The translations under genes were made by a program, and so were the position numbers. Below, in pieces: positions 35,259 to 44,834 of a stretch of 64,000 nucleotides of DNA. The notes beneath the pieces were generated by a model, which saw only the letters and a program-made list of their open reading frames with translations, was not told the DNA's origin and ran no database searches. Position 1 is the stretch's first letter; each line of letters opens with the position of its first letter. Origin of the DNA: Enhydrobacter aerosaccus (GTDB lineage: Bacteria > Pseudomonadota > Alphaproteobacteria > Reyranellales > Reyranellaceae); assembly GCA_903915535.1 (NCBI GenBank), contig CAIWTJ010000290.1, positions 1 through 64,000 of the forward strand. Direction: 5' to 3'.

Positions 35259-37469
35259 CTAAGCCGCTTCGATCTGGACGAGATTGGTGTTGTAGGTCGT
35301 GGCGCCGCAGGGCGCCGAGCGATCGTCGGTCAATGCATTGGCGCAGCCGGTCGAGTCGTGACCTGCGTCGTCGGGCGTGAACCAGGCGCCTTCCTTGATC
35401 GACACGACGCCGATGGCGATGCGGTCCGTTACCTTGACCGGCAACACGGTCGAACCACGCTGGTTGAACACGCGCACCTTCTGGCCGTCGACCAGGCCGC
35501 GCGCCTTGGCGTCCTCGATGTGCATCCAGACATCGTCGGGAGCGACCCGGGCGAGCAAGGGCTGGTTGCCATGGATAGAGTGGGTGCGTGCCCGCGACTT
35601 GGGGCTGCACAGCATCAGCGGATAGTCCGCATTCGGCTCCTGCGGATCGAACCAGGTCGGGATCGGCGGGATCACGCCCAGGCCGTAGTAGTCGGGCTTG
35701 GCCGCGAGCGGCATCGAATAGATCTCGATCTTGCCCGAGGGCGTGGTGAACTTGTGATTATCCGGGTTACGGATTTGCGCGGCGAATGCCACCGCATCCT
35801 TCGGTGCCGGGAAGCGCGCAACGCCGCTCTCGCGGAACCTGTCGAAGTCGTCGACCGCGTCGGCCGTGAGCTCGCGCAGCCACTGCTCTTCGGTCTTGTC
35901 GTTGTAGTCGTTGATACCAACCCTCGCGGCGAGTTCGGCGAAGATCGCGAGATCGTCGCGGCACTCGTACATCGGCTGGATCGCCTGCTTCATGTAGATC
36001 GCGTAGTGGCCCGCGCCCGCCCACGGCGTGTGCACGTCGTTGCGTTCCCAGAAGGTCGTGGCCGGCAGCACGATGTCGGCATGGCGCGCGGTCGGCGTCA
36101 GGAAGTGATCCTGCACCACGATCAGCTCCACGCCATCGAGCGACTGCGCCATCTTGTTGGCGTTGGGGCACTGGTTGAAGAGATCGCCGCAGGCCGAATA
36201 GATCATCTTGATGTCGGCGGGATAGCCGCCGGCCTTGCCCTTGGCGAGCAGGTCCGCAAGCAGCGGCGTCGAGACCTTGGAGTCGATCGGGTTGGTGCCG
36301 GCGGGCAGGCTCTTGATGCCGCTGCGGCCGGTGACGCCGTTGCTGACGCCCGTGTTGCCGCCCGCGATGCCGATGTTGCCGGTGATCGCCGCCAGCGCAT
36401 AGGCAGCGCGATGGAACTGCTCGCCGAACGCAGTGCGTCCGGGCGCGTAGCCGCAATGGAGCGCGGCGGGCTTGGTGGTGGCGAACTCGATGGCGAGGCG
36501 CCGGATCGTTTCCGCGGGAATGCCGCAGCGCTCGGCCGCCCACTCCGGCGTCTTCGGCACGCCGTCGCTCTCGCCCAGCAGATAGGATTTGTACGAGCCG
36601 CCGGCCGGTGCGCCTTCGGGCAGGTGCGCCTCGTCGAAGCCCAGCACATGGCGGTCGCAATAGGCCTGGTCGTGCAGCCCTTCGCTCACCGCGACATAGG
36701 CCATGGCGATCAGCGCCGCGGCGTCGCTCGACGGCTTGATGAAGATGTGCTCGTCCGCAAGCTGCACGCTGGTACGCGTGCGGCGCGGATCGACGGTGAC
36801 GATCCGCACGCCCTTCTTCTTGGCGTCCTTCAGATACTGCGGTGTGCCGGTGCCGAAGGTGCCGTCGGCCGGGCTCCAGCCCCACATCAGGATCAGCTTG
36901 GAGTTCACGTAGTCGGTGGGCTCGCGGCCGGAGGTCTTGTAATCGGCCTTGGCGCCGAAGGTCATGCGCACGGCGAAGACTTCGGCCTCCGCCGACATGT
37001 TCGACCACAATTCGGTGCAGCCACCGAACTTGTAGAAGAAGCGTTTGGAGACGCCGAAGCCCGACAGCATCGACGTGTTGCCCGAGCGCGAGGCATCGAG
37101 GAAAGCGGCGTTACCGTACTTGGCGCGGATGCGCAGCATCTCGCCCGAGACGTGGCTCATCGCCTCGTCCCACGAGATGCGCTCGAACTGACCCGAGCCG
37201 CGCGGACCGACGCGGCGCATCGGGTATTTCAGCCGGTCCTTGTGATAGAGCCGCTCGATCTGCCCGACGCCGCGCGCACAGGCCTGCAGCGGCGGCATCT
37301 CCGGCGTCCAGCGCGCCATGTCCGTCGAGATCCTGACGATGCGGTCGTTCTCGACATGGGCGTTGACCACGCAGCGCCCGCCGCAATTGTGCCCGCACGT
37401 CGTGGTGACGATGGTTTCGCCCTCGCGCGCCGTGCCCCTCGGGGTCTGATAGATCGTTTGATCCGGCAT
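35259..37469 (-). CDS. Molybdopterin-dependent oxidoreductase (DMSO reductase superfamily) with N-terminal 4Fe-4S site
   Basis: CGHNCGGRCVVNAHVENDRIVRIST...CARGVGQIERLYHKDRLKYPMRRVG; DHFLTPTARHADIVLPATTFWERNDVH; C-terminal molydopterin-binding region. Confidence 0.9.
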   Translation of the reverse strand: MPDQTIYQTPRGTAREGETIVTTTCGHNCGGRCVVNAHVENDRIVRISTDMARWTPEMPPLQACARGVGQIERLYHKDRLKYPMRRVGPRGSGQFERISWDEAMSHVSGEMLRIRAKYGNAAFLDASRSGNTSMLSGFGVSKRFFYKFGGCTELWSNMSAEAEVFAVRMTFGAKADYKTSGREPTDYVNSKLILMWGWSPADGTFGTGTPQYLKDAKKKGVRIVTVDPRRTRTSVQLADEHIFIKPSSDAAALIAMAYVAVSEGLHDQAYCDRHVLGFDEAHLPEGAPAGGSYKSYLLGESDGVPKTPEWAAERCGIPAETIRRLAIEFATTKPAALHCGYAPGRTAFGEQFHRAAYALAAITGNIGIAGGNTGVSNGVTGRSGIKSLPAGTNPIDSKVSTPLLADLLAKGKAGGYPADIKMIYSACGDLFNQCPNANKMAQSLDGVELIVVQDHFLTPTARHADIVLPATTFWERNDVHTPWAGAGHYAIYMKQAIQPMYECRDDLAIFAELAARVGINDYNDKTEEQWLRELTADAVDDFDRFRESGVARFPAPKDAVAFAAQIRNPDNHKFTTPSGKIEIYSMPLAAKPDYYGLGVIPPIPTWFDPQEPNADYPLMLCSPKSRARTHSIHGNQPLLARVAPDDVWMHIEDAKARGLVDGQKVRVFNQRGSTVLPVKVTDRIAIGVVSIKEGAWFTPDDAGHDSTGCANALTDDRSAPCGATTYNTNLVQIEAA

Positions 37470-37491
37470 GTCTCGGAAGGTATGAGCCCCC

Positions 37492-37893
37492 ATGAACGAG
37501 CACAAGCGCTCCGTCGCCAAAGCCTGCCTCGACGGCGCGGAAACAAACTCCATGAGCTTTCCGGAGATTGTCGGAACCCTGATGCAGGCGGGTTTCGAGA
37601 GCTACGCCATCGACTTCCGGCGAGCAACCGCCACTTATTACCTGCCCGACGGCGACAGTCTCGAACTGCCGGCCCACAAGCCAGACGTGCCGATCGCCGC
37701 GGCTTTCGACGCTTCAGCTGTCCAGGCCGCCATACGGGAGGCGCAGCAGCTGGTGGCCGGCTATACCTACAAGGGCTTCTGCCGGAAGGTCGCAGCGGCG
37801 GGCTGCGCGGGCTACATCGTCTCCTTTTCGGGGCGCCGGGCACTCTACTTTGGCCGCACCGCCGAGACCCATGTGGAGCGCTTCCCGGACTAA
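37492..37893 (+). CDS. DUF1398-like family protein
   Basis: SFPEIVGTLMQAGFESYAIDFRRATATYYLPDGD...YTYKGFCRKVAAAGCAGYIVSFSGRRALYFGRTAETHVERFP. Confidence 0.78.
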   Translation: MNEHKRSVAKACLDGAETNSMSFPEIVGTLMQAGFESYAIDFRRATATYYLPDGDSLELPAHKPDVPIAAAFDASAVQAAIREAQQLVAGYTYKGFCRKVAAAGCAGYIVSFSGRRALYFGRTAETHVERFPD

Positions 37894-38366
37894 GCCTTTC
37901 GCCGCTCCGCGAGCACGCTCAGCACCGCGCGCACGATGCCGCGATAGCCGGTGCAGCGGCAGAGATTGCCCGCCAGTTCCTCGCGCACCCGCGCCTCGTC
38001 GGCGTCGGGCAGGCGGAGGACGATGTCCCGGCTGGTAACCAGCATTCCCGGTGTACAATAGCCGCACTGCAGCGCGTGCTCGCGCGCGAAGGCTTCGCGC
38101 AACGCGGCCATGATCTCGTCGTCGCCGAAACCCTCGATGGTGCGCACCGCCGCGCCGTCGCAGACGCCGGCATGGGTGATGCAAGAGCGCGCCGGCACGC
38201 CGTCGACCTCGACGGTGCAGGCGCCGCAAACGCCATGCTCGCAGCCGATATGCGTGCCGGTGAGCAGGAGCTTGCCGCGCAGCAGGTCGGCCAGATGCTC
38301 GCGCGGCTCGGTCTCGACTTTGGTCTCCTCCCCGTTGACGGTGAGCGTGATCGCGATCTTGCTCAT
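37890..38366 (-). CDS. (2Fe-2S)-binding subunit of xanthine-dehydrogenase-type molybdenum hydroxylase
   Basis: GCEHGVCGACTVEVDGVPARSC and CGYCTPGML...GNLCRCTGYRGIV. Confidence 0.93.
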   Translation of the reverse strand: MSKIAITLTVNGEETKVETEPREHLADLLRGKLLLTGTHIGCEHGVCGACTVEVDGVPARSCITHAGVCDGAAVRTIEGFGDDEIMAALREAFAREHALQCGYCTPGMLVTSRDIVLRLPDADEARVREELAGNLCRCTGYRGIVRAVLSVLAERRKA

Positions 38367-39163
38367 GCGGCGCCCTCGACCGCATGGCGCAGCGCCGTCT
38401 CGGCGACAGAGCGCCGCCATGGCGACAGCCCCTCGACCGTGGCAACGACGCGCGACGCCTCGCGAACCGGATCAGCCAGCAACGCCGACGCGTCCTCGAT
38501 CACCAGCGGCGGACCGTCGAGCGCCGCCAGCACGGCGCGCGGCTTGGCACCGGGTACGCTCAGCACGCAGGCCGTGGCCTTGGAGAACTCGCCGACCTTG
38601 CGGCAGAACTTCCAATGGCCCCACTTTGCCGTGGCCGGCAGCACCGGCACCTCGACGGCACGCAGCAATTCGTCGGGCGCCAGCGCCGTCTCGAAGATGC
38701 CGAGCACGAAGCCCGTCAGCGGAAGGCGCCGCTCGCCGTTGGGGCCGAACGCAATGGCAGTGCCGCCCAGTGCAGGGAGCACGGCCACCCAATCGGCGGC
38801 AGGGTCGGCATGGGCGAGGCTGCCGCCGATCGTGCCGCGATTGCGCACCGGACGATAGGCGATGCGACGCGCGACCGCCGCCATGATCTCGCCGATGCGT
38901 CCGGGCACCGCGCCATCCTCGATCGCCGCATGCGTGGTGCCCGCGCCGATGCGCAGAACGCCGCCCGCAACGATGACGCCGGCATAGTTCGGCAGGTGCC
39001 GCAGGTCGGCGATTGTGCTGGGCTGCGACAGGCGGAGATTGAGGAGCGGCCCCAGTGACTGCGTGCCCGCGCCAGCGCGCGCGCCTGCACCCACCAGCTT
39101 CACGGCCTCGGACCACTCCTTGGGGCGGGCATAGTCGAAGGCAGCCGGCTTCATTTCCTGCAC
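38363..39163 (-). CDS. FAD-binding subunit of xanthine-dehydrogenase-type molybdenum hydroxylase
   Basis: KPAAFDYARPKEWSEAVKLVG, AGTQSLGPLLNLRLSQPSTIADLRHL, RNRGTIGGSLAHADPAADW. Confidence 0.92.
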   Translation of the reverse strand: MQEMKPAAFDYARPKEWSEAVKLVGAGARAGAGTQSLGPLLNLRLSQPSTIADLRHLPNYAGVIVAGGVLRIGAGTTHAAIEDGAVPGRIGEIMAAVARRIAYRPVRNRGTIGGSLAHADPAADWVAVLPALGGTAIAFGPNGERRLPLTGFVLGIFETALAPDELLRAVEVPVLPATAKWGHWKFCRKVGEFSKATACVLSVPGAKPRAVLAALDGPPLVIEDASALLADPVREASRVVATVEGLSPWRRSVAETALRHAVEGAA

Positions 39164-41487
39164 GCGTGAATAGCGGCGAGCACACGCTCCGGTGTCGCCG
39201 GCAGGTCCATCACCTCGGCGCCGATTCGTGCCAGCGCATCGTTGATCGCGTTCACGATCGCGCCCGGCGGGCCGATGGCGCCGCTTTCGCCGATGCCCTT
39301 CTGGCCGAACGTCGTCCAGGGGCTGAGCGTCTCCATGTGCTCGAGCCGCACGTCGGGCACGTCGGTCGAGCCCGGCAGCAGATAGTCGGCGAGCGTCGCG
39401 GCGAGCGGCTGGCCATCGGCGTCGTACGGCATCTCCTCGTAGAGCGCGGTGCCGATGCCTTGCGCGAGGCCGCCCAGAACCTGGCCGTCGACGATCATGG
39501 GATTGAGCAGCTTCCCGCCGTCTTCGACGATGACATAGTCCTCCAGAACGACCTCGCCGGTATCGGTGTCGACCCTCGCCACGACGGCATGAGCGGCGTA
39601 GGAGTGCGTGCCCGTGTCCGGATCGGGCCGGTAGCCCGCGGTGATCTCGAGACCGCCCTTGTCGACGTCGGGCGGCAGGTTCTGCGGCGCGCGATACCAG
39701 GTACGCGCCACATCGGCGATCGAAACCGAACTGTCGCCGTCCTTGCGGCGCACCTTGCCATCCTCGACGACCACATCGTCCTTCGCGACCTGCAACAGCG
39801 CGGCACCGATTGCGGCGACACGCACGCTCAACTGGCGGCAGGCTTCGGCTACCGCGCCGCCCGCCATCACGCCGGCGCGGCTGCCCCAGGTACCGGTCGA
39901 ATAAGGTGTCAGCGCCGTATCGCCGTGCACCACCCGCACCCTGTCGGGATGGATGCCGAGCACTTCGTGCGCGACCTGCGACAGTGTCGTCTCCATGCCC
40001 TGGCCATGGTTGTGCACGCCGACCCGCACTTCCAGCACGCCGTCGGGCGTGAGTCGCACGGAGGACTGCTCGTAGCCCGGCACGAAGGGAATGCCCCAGG
40101 CGTGATAGACCGACGTGCCGTGCGCGCCCTGCTCGCAGAACGTAGCGAAGCCCACACCCACCGTCTCACCGGCGGCCTGCCGCTTGCGCACGCTGGCAAT
40201 GTCGATCGCCTTCTCCGCGCGGCGCAGCGACTCGGGATAGTCGCCGCTGTCGAACACCTTGCCGACCAGATTGCGGTACGGCATCGCCTCGGGCGGCACG
40301 AGATTGGCGAAGCGAATGGCCTGCGGCGTGATCTTGAGCTTGCGCGCGAGCGCATCGAGCGTCGTTTCCATCGCGTAGCACACGCCTGTCCGCGCAACCC
40401 CGCGATACGGCAGGATCGGCGGCTTGTTGGTGCAGGCCGATACGGTGTGGCAGCGCAACAGCGGCAGGACGTACGGCCCCGGCAGGATCGAGCCCACTTG
40501 TGCCGCCTCGAGGCACGCGCCGAACGGATAGGAAGAGTAGGCGCCGGCGTCGACGATCGCCTCGCACTCGACACCCAACAGCTTGCCGTCCTTCGCGGCC
40601 CATGCCGTGAGGACGTAGTGATGTTCGCGACAGTTGGCGCTGGCGCTTAACTGCTCGAAGCGGTCCTCGAGCCAGCGCACCGGCCGGCCGAGTTTCCGCG
40701 CGAGGGTGGCGCAGACGATTTCTTCCGGCAGCAGGATGCCCTTGTAGCCGAAGCCTCCGCCGACATCGGGCGAGACGATGCGCACCTGGCCCTCGTCGAG
40801 GCCGAGGCAGTCGGCGAGGCCTGACTTGGTGACATGCGGCATCTGCGTCGAGGTCGTGACGATCATCTGCTCGAGCCGCGGGTCCCATTCGGCGAGCACG
40901 CCACGGCCTTCCAGTGGCGCCATGCTCTGGCGCGATGTCTTGAGCGTGCGCGTGACCTTGGCGGCGGCGATCGCATCGAGGCCCGACACATCGTCATCGC
41001 GCCGTGTCTCGAGGAACGCGTTCATCGACCAGTGTTCGTGCAGCAACGCGGCACCAGGCGCCGTCGCAGTGCGCATATCGGAGATTGCAGGCAAGGTCTC
41101 GTAGTCGAGCTCGCAGCCTGCGGCGAGATCCTCGGCGGCCGCACGGCTTTCGGCGACGCAGGCCGCGATCAGCTCACCGACATGACGCAGCTTGTCCTTG
41201 GCCAGCGCCGGCTGCTCGGAGACACGAAAGCCCGGCAGCGCGGAGTTGGCCCGGATGGTTCCCATGCCGGGCAGATCGTCGAGCGTGAACACGCGCTTCT
41301 CGGCCCCAGCAGGCTTGGTCACGCCGCGCAGGCGGGCGTGCGCCACGGGGCTGCGCAGGAACGCGACCTCGAGCATGCCGGGTCGCGTGATGTCCCCGAC
41401 AAAGCGTCCCTGGCCATGGAGGAAGCGTGCGTCTTCCTTGCGCCGCAGTGAGGCGCCGACGCCCAAACCGTCGGAAGACGCGGTCAT
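39151..41487 (-). CDS. Molybdopterin-binding large subunit, xanthine dehydrogenase family
   Basis: VGASLRRKEDARFLHGQGRFVGDITRPGMLEVAFLRSPVAHARL, PDVGGGFGYKG, PYRGVARTGVCYAMETTLD, GIGESGAIGPPGAIVNAINDAL. Confidence 0.92.
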   Translation of the reverse strand: MTASSDGLGVGASLRRKEDARFLHGQGRFVGDITRPGMLEVAFLRSPVAHARLRGVTKPAGAEKRVFTLDDLPGMGTIRANSALPGFRVSEQPALAKDKLRHVGELIAACVAESRAAAEDLAAGCELDYETLPAISDMRTATAPGAALLHEHWSMNAFLETRRDDDVSGLDAIAAAKVTRTLKTSRQSMAPLEGRGVLAEWDPRLEQMIVTTSTQMPHVTKSGLADCLGLDEGQVRIVSPDVGGGFGYKGILLPEEIVCATLARKLGRPVRWLEDRFEQLSASANCREHHYVLTAWAAKDGKLLGVECEAIVDAGAYSSYPFGACLEAAQVGSILPGPYVLPLLRCHTVSACTNKPPILPYRGVARTGVCYAMETTLDALARKLKITPQAIRFANLVPPEAMPYRNLVGKVFDSGDYPESLRRAEKAIDIASVRKRQAAGETVGVGFATFCEQGAHGTSVYHAWGIPFVPGYEQSSVRLTPDGVLEVRVGVHNHGQGMETTLSQVAHEVLGIHPDRVRVVHGDTALTPYSTGTWGSRAGVMAGGAVAEACRQLSVRVAAIGAALLQVAKDDVVVEDGKVRRKDGDSSVSIADVARTWYRAPQNLPPDVDKGGLEITAGYRPDPDTGTHSYAAHAVVARVDTDTGEVVLEDYVIVEDGGKLLNPMIVDGQVLGGLAQGIGTALYEEMPYDADGQPLAATLADYLLPGSTDVPDVRLEHMETLSPWTTFGQKGIGESGAIGPPGAIVNAINDALARIGAEVMDLPATPERVLAAIHACRK

Positions 41488-42764
41488 GCCGCGTCGGCCA
41501 GCACCGCTTTCGGCAGGATCACGGCATTCGAGTCATATCGCTTGCCGGCGCGCAGGCAGAATGCGGGATGCAGCAGGCGACTGGTGATGACCTGCGTCTC
41601 CTCGTTGTCGACCAGGCGGAAACGGCCGCGCTCGTCGTCGAGCACGGAGACGTCCGCCTCGACGCCAGGCTTCAGCGTGCCGATCTCGTCCGACATGCCG
41701 AGCATGGCGGCGCAATGGCTGGTCACCATCGGCACGACCTGCTCAAGCGTGAGGCCGAGGGCCAGCATGCTGGTCATGGCCGAAGCGAGCGAGAAATTGT
41801 GCTGCCCGGCGAACATGTGCATCTCTTCCTTGTCGGGATGCGTGTCGGGCGTGCCGCGCGGCTTGGGGATGGTGGTGTTGTAACCGTGCATGTCGGCGCC
41901 CAGCGTGTCGGGCACGATGCCGGCATCGAGCACGAGCCGCGCCATCTTGAACGAGAAGTGCGAGCCGTGGCCGACGTCGGTCTTGAGGCCGCGCGCCAGC
42001 GCCTCGCGCACCACCGCATGCAGCTTGCCGTTCTTGTCGACGAAGCCGCCGGGATGGCGCGTGAAGGGATGGGCCAGGATGTCGCCCGGTCGCAGGATAT
42101 CGAGCATCTCCGGCAGGATGGCGTCAGGATCGTAGGACTCCTTGTCCTCCGGCAGCGGCCAGAGCTGGCCGAAATGGATGTAGAGCGGCACATCGAGGGC
42201 GGTCGAGATCTTCGCGGCCCGTCGCATGGCCTCGTCGCCCCAACGCGTGAAGCCGCCAATCTCGGCATGGCCCTTCACGCCCTTCACAAGGTCGAGGTTC
42301 TCCTTCGCGACCCGGATCGTGTCGTCGATGGCGATGCAGTCGGGGCGATAGAGTTCGGGATAATAGTGCCCCTCGAGGCCGCCCACCATGTAGGCCGAGA
42401 TGAAGGCCAGCACGCGCGTGGCTGCGGGCTTGACCACGTATTCGCGGAAGCCCGGGAAGGTCAGCACCGACGGTCCGCCCTGGTCGATCACGGTCGTCAC
42501 GCCGGAGTGGACCCCCACCATGTCGGCGTCGAGGCCGAAGCGGCCGCTGACGTAACGGTAAACATGGGCGTGGGTGTCGATCATGCCAGGCAGCACCAGC
42601 TTGCCGCGCACGTCGGTGGTCTCGCGCGCCGGTCCCGGCAGATCCTTGCCGACAGCCGCGATCTTGCCGCCGCGCACAGCGACATCCATGACGCCATCGA
42701 GGCGCTGGGCCGGATCGATGACGCGACCGCCGCGAAGGACGAGATCGTATGGGGCGTTTTGCAT
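41484..42764 (-). CDS. Amidohydrolase/deacetylase family metallohydrolase
   Basis: YDLVLRGGRVIDPAQRLDGVMDVAVRGGKIAAVGKDL, PGMIDTHAHVYRYVSGRFGLDADMVGVHSGVTTVIDQGG; start taken at MQNAPYD. Confidence 0.88.
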   Translation of the reverse strand: MQNAPYDLVLRGGRVIDPAQRLDGVMDVAVRGGKIAAVGKDLPGPARETTDVRGKLVLPGMIDTHAHVYRYVSGRFGLDADMVGVHSGVTTVIDQGGPSVLTFPGFREYVVKPAATRVLAFISAYMVGGLEGHYYPELYRPDCIAIDDTIRVAKENLDLVKGVKGHAEIGGFTRWGDEAMRRAAKISTALDVPLYIHFGQLWPLPEDKESYDPDAILPEMLDILRPGDILAHPFTRHPGGFVDKNGKLHAVVREALARGLKTDVGHGSHFSFKMARLVLDAGIVPDTLGADMHGYNTTIPKPRGTPDTHPDKEEMHMFAGQHNFSLASAMTSMLALGLTLEQVVPMVTSHCAAMLGMSDEIGTLKPGVEADVSVLDDERGRFRLVDNEETQVITSRLLHPAFCLRAGKRYDSNAVILPKAVLADAA

Positions 42765-42832
42765 GGTTCGCTCCTCGGGACTGGGTGGCCCATTAAACGG
42801 GCCCCTTCGCGGCCTTGCAAGTCCCGTCCGGT

Positions 42833-42848
42833 CGTCAGTATGCTGACG
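42833..42848. promoter_or_regulatory. Operator CGTCAG-TATG-CTGACG (candidate MarR site, copy A)
   Basis: Exact reverse complement of 48819-48834, in the divergent intergenic region between 42764(-) and 42904(+). Confidence 0.65.
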
Positions 42849-42903
42849 ATCTCGGAAAGCGTGGCGGCACGCGGTTTGCATCGCCTTTGACGGAGAAACG
42901 CCC

Positions 42904-43929
42904 ATGCCTGAGATTCTGAACAATCTGATCCAGCACTCGTCCGCTTGGTACGGCCGGGATCTCAAGGCCGACACCTCGTGGATCGTCCACCTGACGCCCA
43001 AGCATCTCGAGGAGCTCGCGGCGGCGATCAAGCAGGCCACGGCAAAGGGGCTCGGCGTCGGCACGCTGACCAGAGAGACGTTCTCTCTGCCTACCCTGGC
43101 TCCGCAGCTCAAGAGCTGGCTCGAAGAGGTGAACACCGGCCGTGGTTTCATCGTCGTGCGCGGACTGCCCGTCGACCAGTACTCCGAAGACGAGGTTTTC
43201 CTGGCGTTCTGGGGCATGGGCCTGCATCTCGGCAAGGCGGTCACGCAGAACCCGAAGGGCGATGTCCTCGGCCACGTCTACGATCACGGCCGCACCTACG
43301 GCAACATCGACGTGCGTGGCTACGAGACCAGCGCGCACCTGCCGTTCCACACCGACTCGGGCGACGTGGTCGGCCTGCTGTGCCTGCGTCCGGGCAAGAG
43401 CGGCGGCCTGTCGAGCGTGGTGAGCGCCGTCACCATCCACAACGAAATCCTGAAGCGGCATCCCGAGTATCTGCCGCCGCTCTACCGCGGTTTCCGCTAT
43501 ATCCGCCGCGAGGCCGCCCTCACTGACTCACCGGTGACACCGCATCGCGTGCCGGTGTTCGGCGCGAAAGACGGACAGGTCAGCGTCCGCCTCGTGCGCA
43601 ACCAGATCAACGCCGCTGTCACCAAGACCGGCGTGCCGCTCGAGCCGGTCGAGAAGGCCGCGCTCGACCTGTTCGACGAGCTGGCGCAGAACCCCGACAT
43701 CCATCTCGACATGGATTTGCAGAAGGGCGACATCCAGTTCTGCAACAACTACGTGGCACTGCATTCGCGTACCGCCTACGTCGACCATCCAGAGATCGAG
43801 CGCCGTCGTCACATGGTCCGGCTCTGGCTCACCATGGACAAGCGCCGGCCGGTCGCGCCGGGCTTCGCGCCGCACGACGGCTACGGTGCCAAGGACCGAA
43901 TCGAGCTGGCGCTGCAATCGGCTGAGTAA
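42904..43929 (+). CDS. TauD/TfdA family dioxygenase
   Basis: SAHLPFHTDSGDVVGLLCLRPGKSGG (HxD) and YVDHPEIERRRHMVRLWLTM. Confidence 0.88.
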   Translation: MPEILNNLIQHSSAWYGRDLKADTSWIVHLTPKHLEELAAAIKQATAKGLGVGTLTRETFSLPTLAPQLKSWLEEVNTGRGFIVVRGLPVDQYSEDEVFLAFWGMGLHLGKAVTQNPKGDVLGHVYDHGRTYGNIDVRGYETSAHLPFHTDSGDVVGLLCLRPGKSGGLSSVVSAVTIHNEILKRHPEYLPPLYRGFRYIRREAALTDSPVTPHRVPVFGAKDGQVSVRLVRNQINAAVTKTGVPLEPVEKAALDLFDELAQNPDIHLDMDLQKGDIQFCNNYVALHSRTAYVDHPEIERRRHMVRLWLTMDKRRPVAPGFAPHDGYGAKDRIELALQSAE

Positions 43930-43956
43930 ACACAGTCAATTTTGGGGGACTTCGAC

Positions 43957-44817
43957 ATGATCAAGCGGCTGACGATCTTATTGGTGACGCTCTGCAGTCT
44001 CGCAACCGCGGCGCACGCCCAGAATTGCGAGCCCAAGCTCGGCCGGCCGCCGCTGGTGCGCAAAGGCACGCTGATCGCCTCGATCAATCCCACCGTCGCG
44101 CCGATCCAGTATATCAACGAGGATGGCGAGATCGTCGGCCTCGACGTCGACCTCGGTAATGCGATCGCGGCCAAGCTTTGCCTGAAGATGCTGTTCCAGA
44201 GCACGCAGTTCGCGACCATGATCCCGATCCTGAAGGAAGGCCGCATCGATATGATCGACTCCTTCATGTACTACACGCCCGACCGCGCCAGCCAGGTGCT
44301 GATGATTCCCTACGGCGCCTCGTCGGCGGCGATCGTGGTCTCCAAGAAGAACACCGACGAGATCAAGGGCCTCGAGTATTTCTCGGGCAAGGCCTTCGCC
44401 ACCGAACTCGGCACTGTCGACTATGCGGAAGCCAAGAAGGTGAGCGAGGAACTGGTCAAGGCGGGCAAGCCCGCGATCGACGTACGTACCTTCGGCACCT
44501 ACGCCGACGTGCTGCAGGCCCTGAAGGCCAACCAGGTTGCGGGCGCCTTCATCGGCGTCGAGCAGGCAGCCTATTACAAGAAGCAGGGCGCCGACTTCTT
44601 TCGCGTCGCCATCGGTGGCCTGATCCCGCATGCAGAAGCGCTGGCCTTCAAGGACCCGGTGCTGGCCGAGGCAGTGGCGAAGGTGATGAACGAGATGAAG
44701 GCGGACGGGAGCTTCGACAAGATCTTCGCGCCTTACGACCACTGCGTGCTGCCGGGCCCGTACAAGGTCACGTCCGGCGAGCTGCCGCCGTTCACCTGCC
44801 CTGTTCGAAAGGAATAG
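43957..44817 (+). CDS. Polar amino-acid-type ABC transporter substrate-binding protein (family 3)
   Basis: Signal peptide KRLTILLVTLCSLATAAHA; IQYINEDGEIVGLDVDLGNAIAAKLCLKMLFQSTQFATMIPILKEGRIDMI. Confidence 0.9.
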   Translation: MIKRLTILLVTLCSLATAAHAQNCEPKLGRPPLVRKGTLIASINPTVAPIQYINEDGEIVGLDVDLGNAIAAKLCLKMLFQSTQFATMIPILKEGRIDMIDSFMYYTPDRASQVLMIPYGASSAAIVVSKKNTDEIKGLEYFSGKAFATELGTVDYAEAKKVSEELVKAGKPAIDVRTFGTYADVLQALKANQVAGAFIGVEQAAYYKKQGADFFRVAIGGLIPHAEALAFKDPVLAEAVAKVMNEMKADGSFDKIFAPYDHCVLPGPYKVTSGELPPFTCPVRKE

Positions 44818-44834
44818 GGCCGCTAGGAATAGGC

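Noticed and set aside
32415-38858. Very long antisense ORFs (928 aa minus at 32415-35201; 1166 aa plus at 35358-38858)
   Set aside because: Opposite strand of well-supported GGT/LLM and molybdoenzyme genes; composition is typical of high-GC shadow ORFs.
39151-41487. Form I CO dehydrogenase large subunit
   Set aside because: The AYXCSFR active-site loop motif is absent; the loop reads PYRGVARTGVCYAME.
42787-42803. Small hairpin GGCCC-ATTAAAC-GGGCC near the amidohydrolase start
   Set aside because: Short 5-bp arms in GC-rich DNA; could be a minor operator but no second copy was seen.
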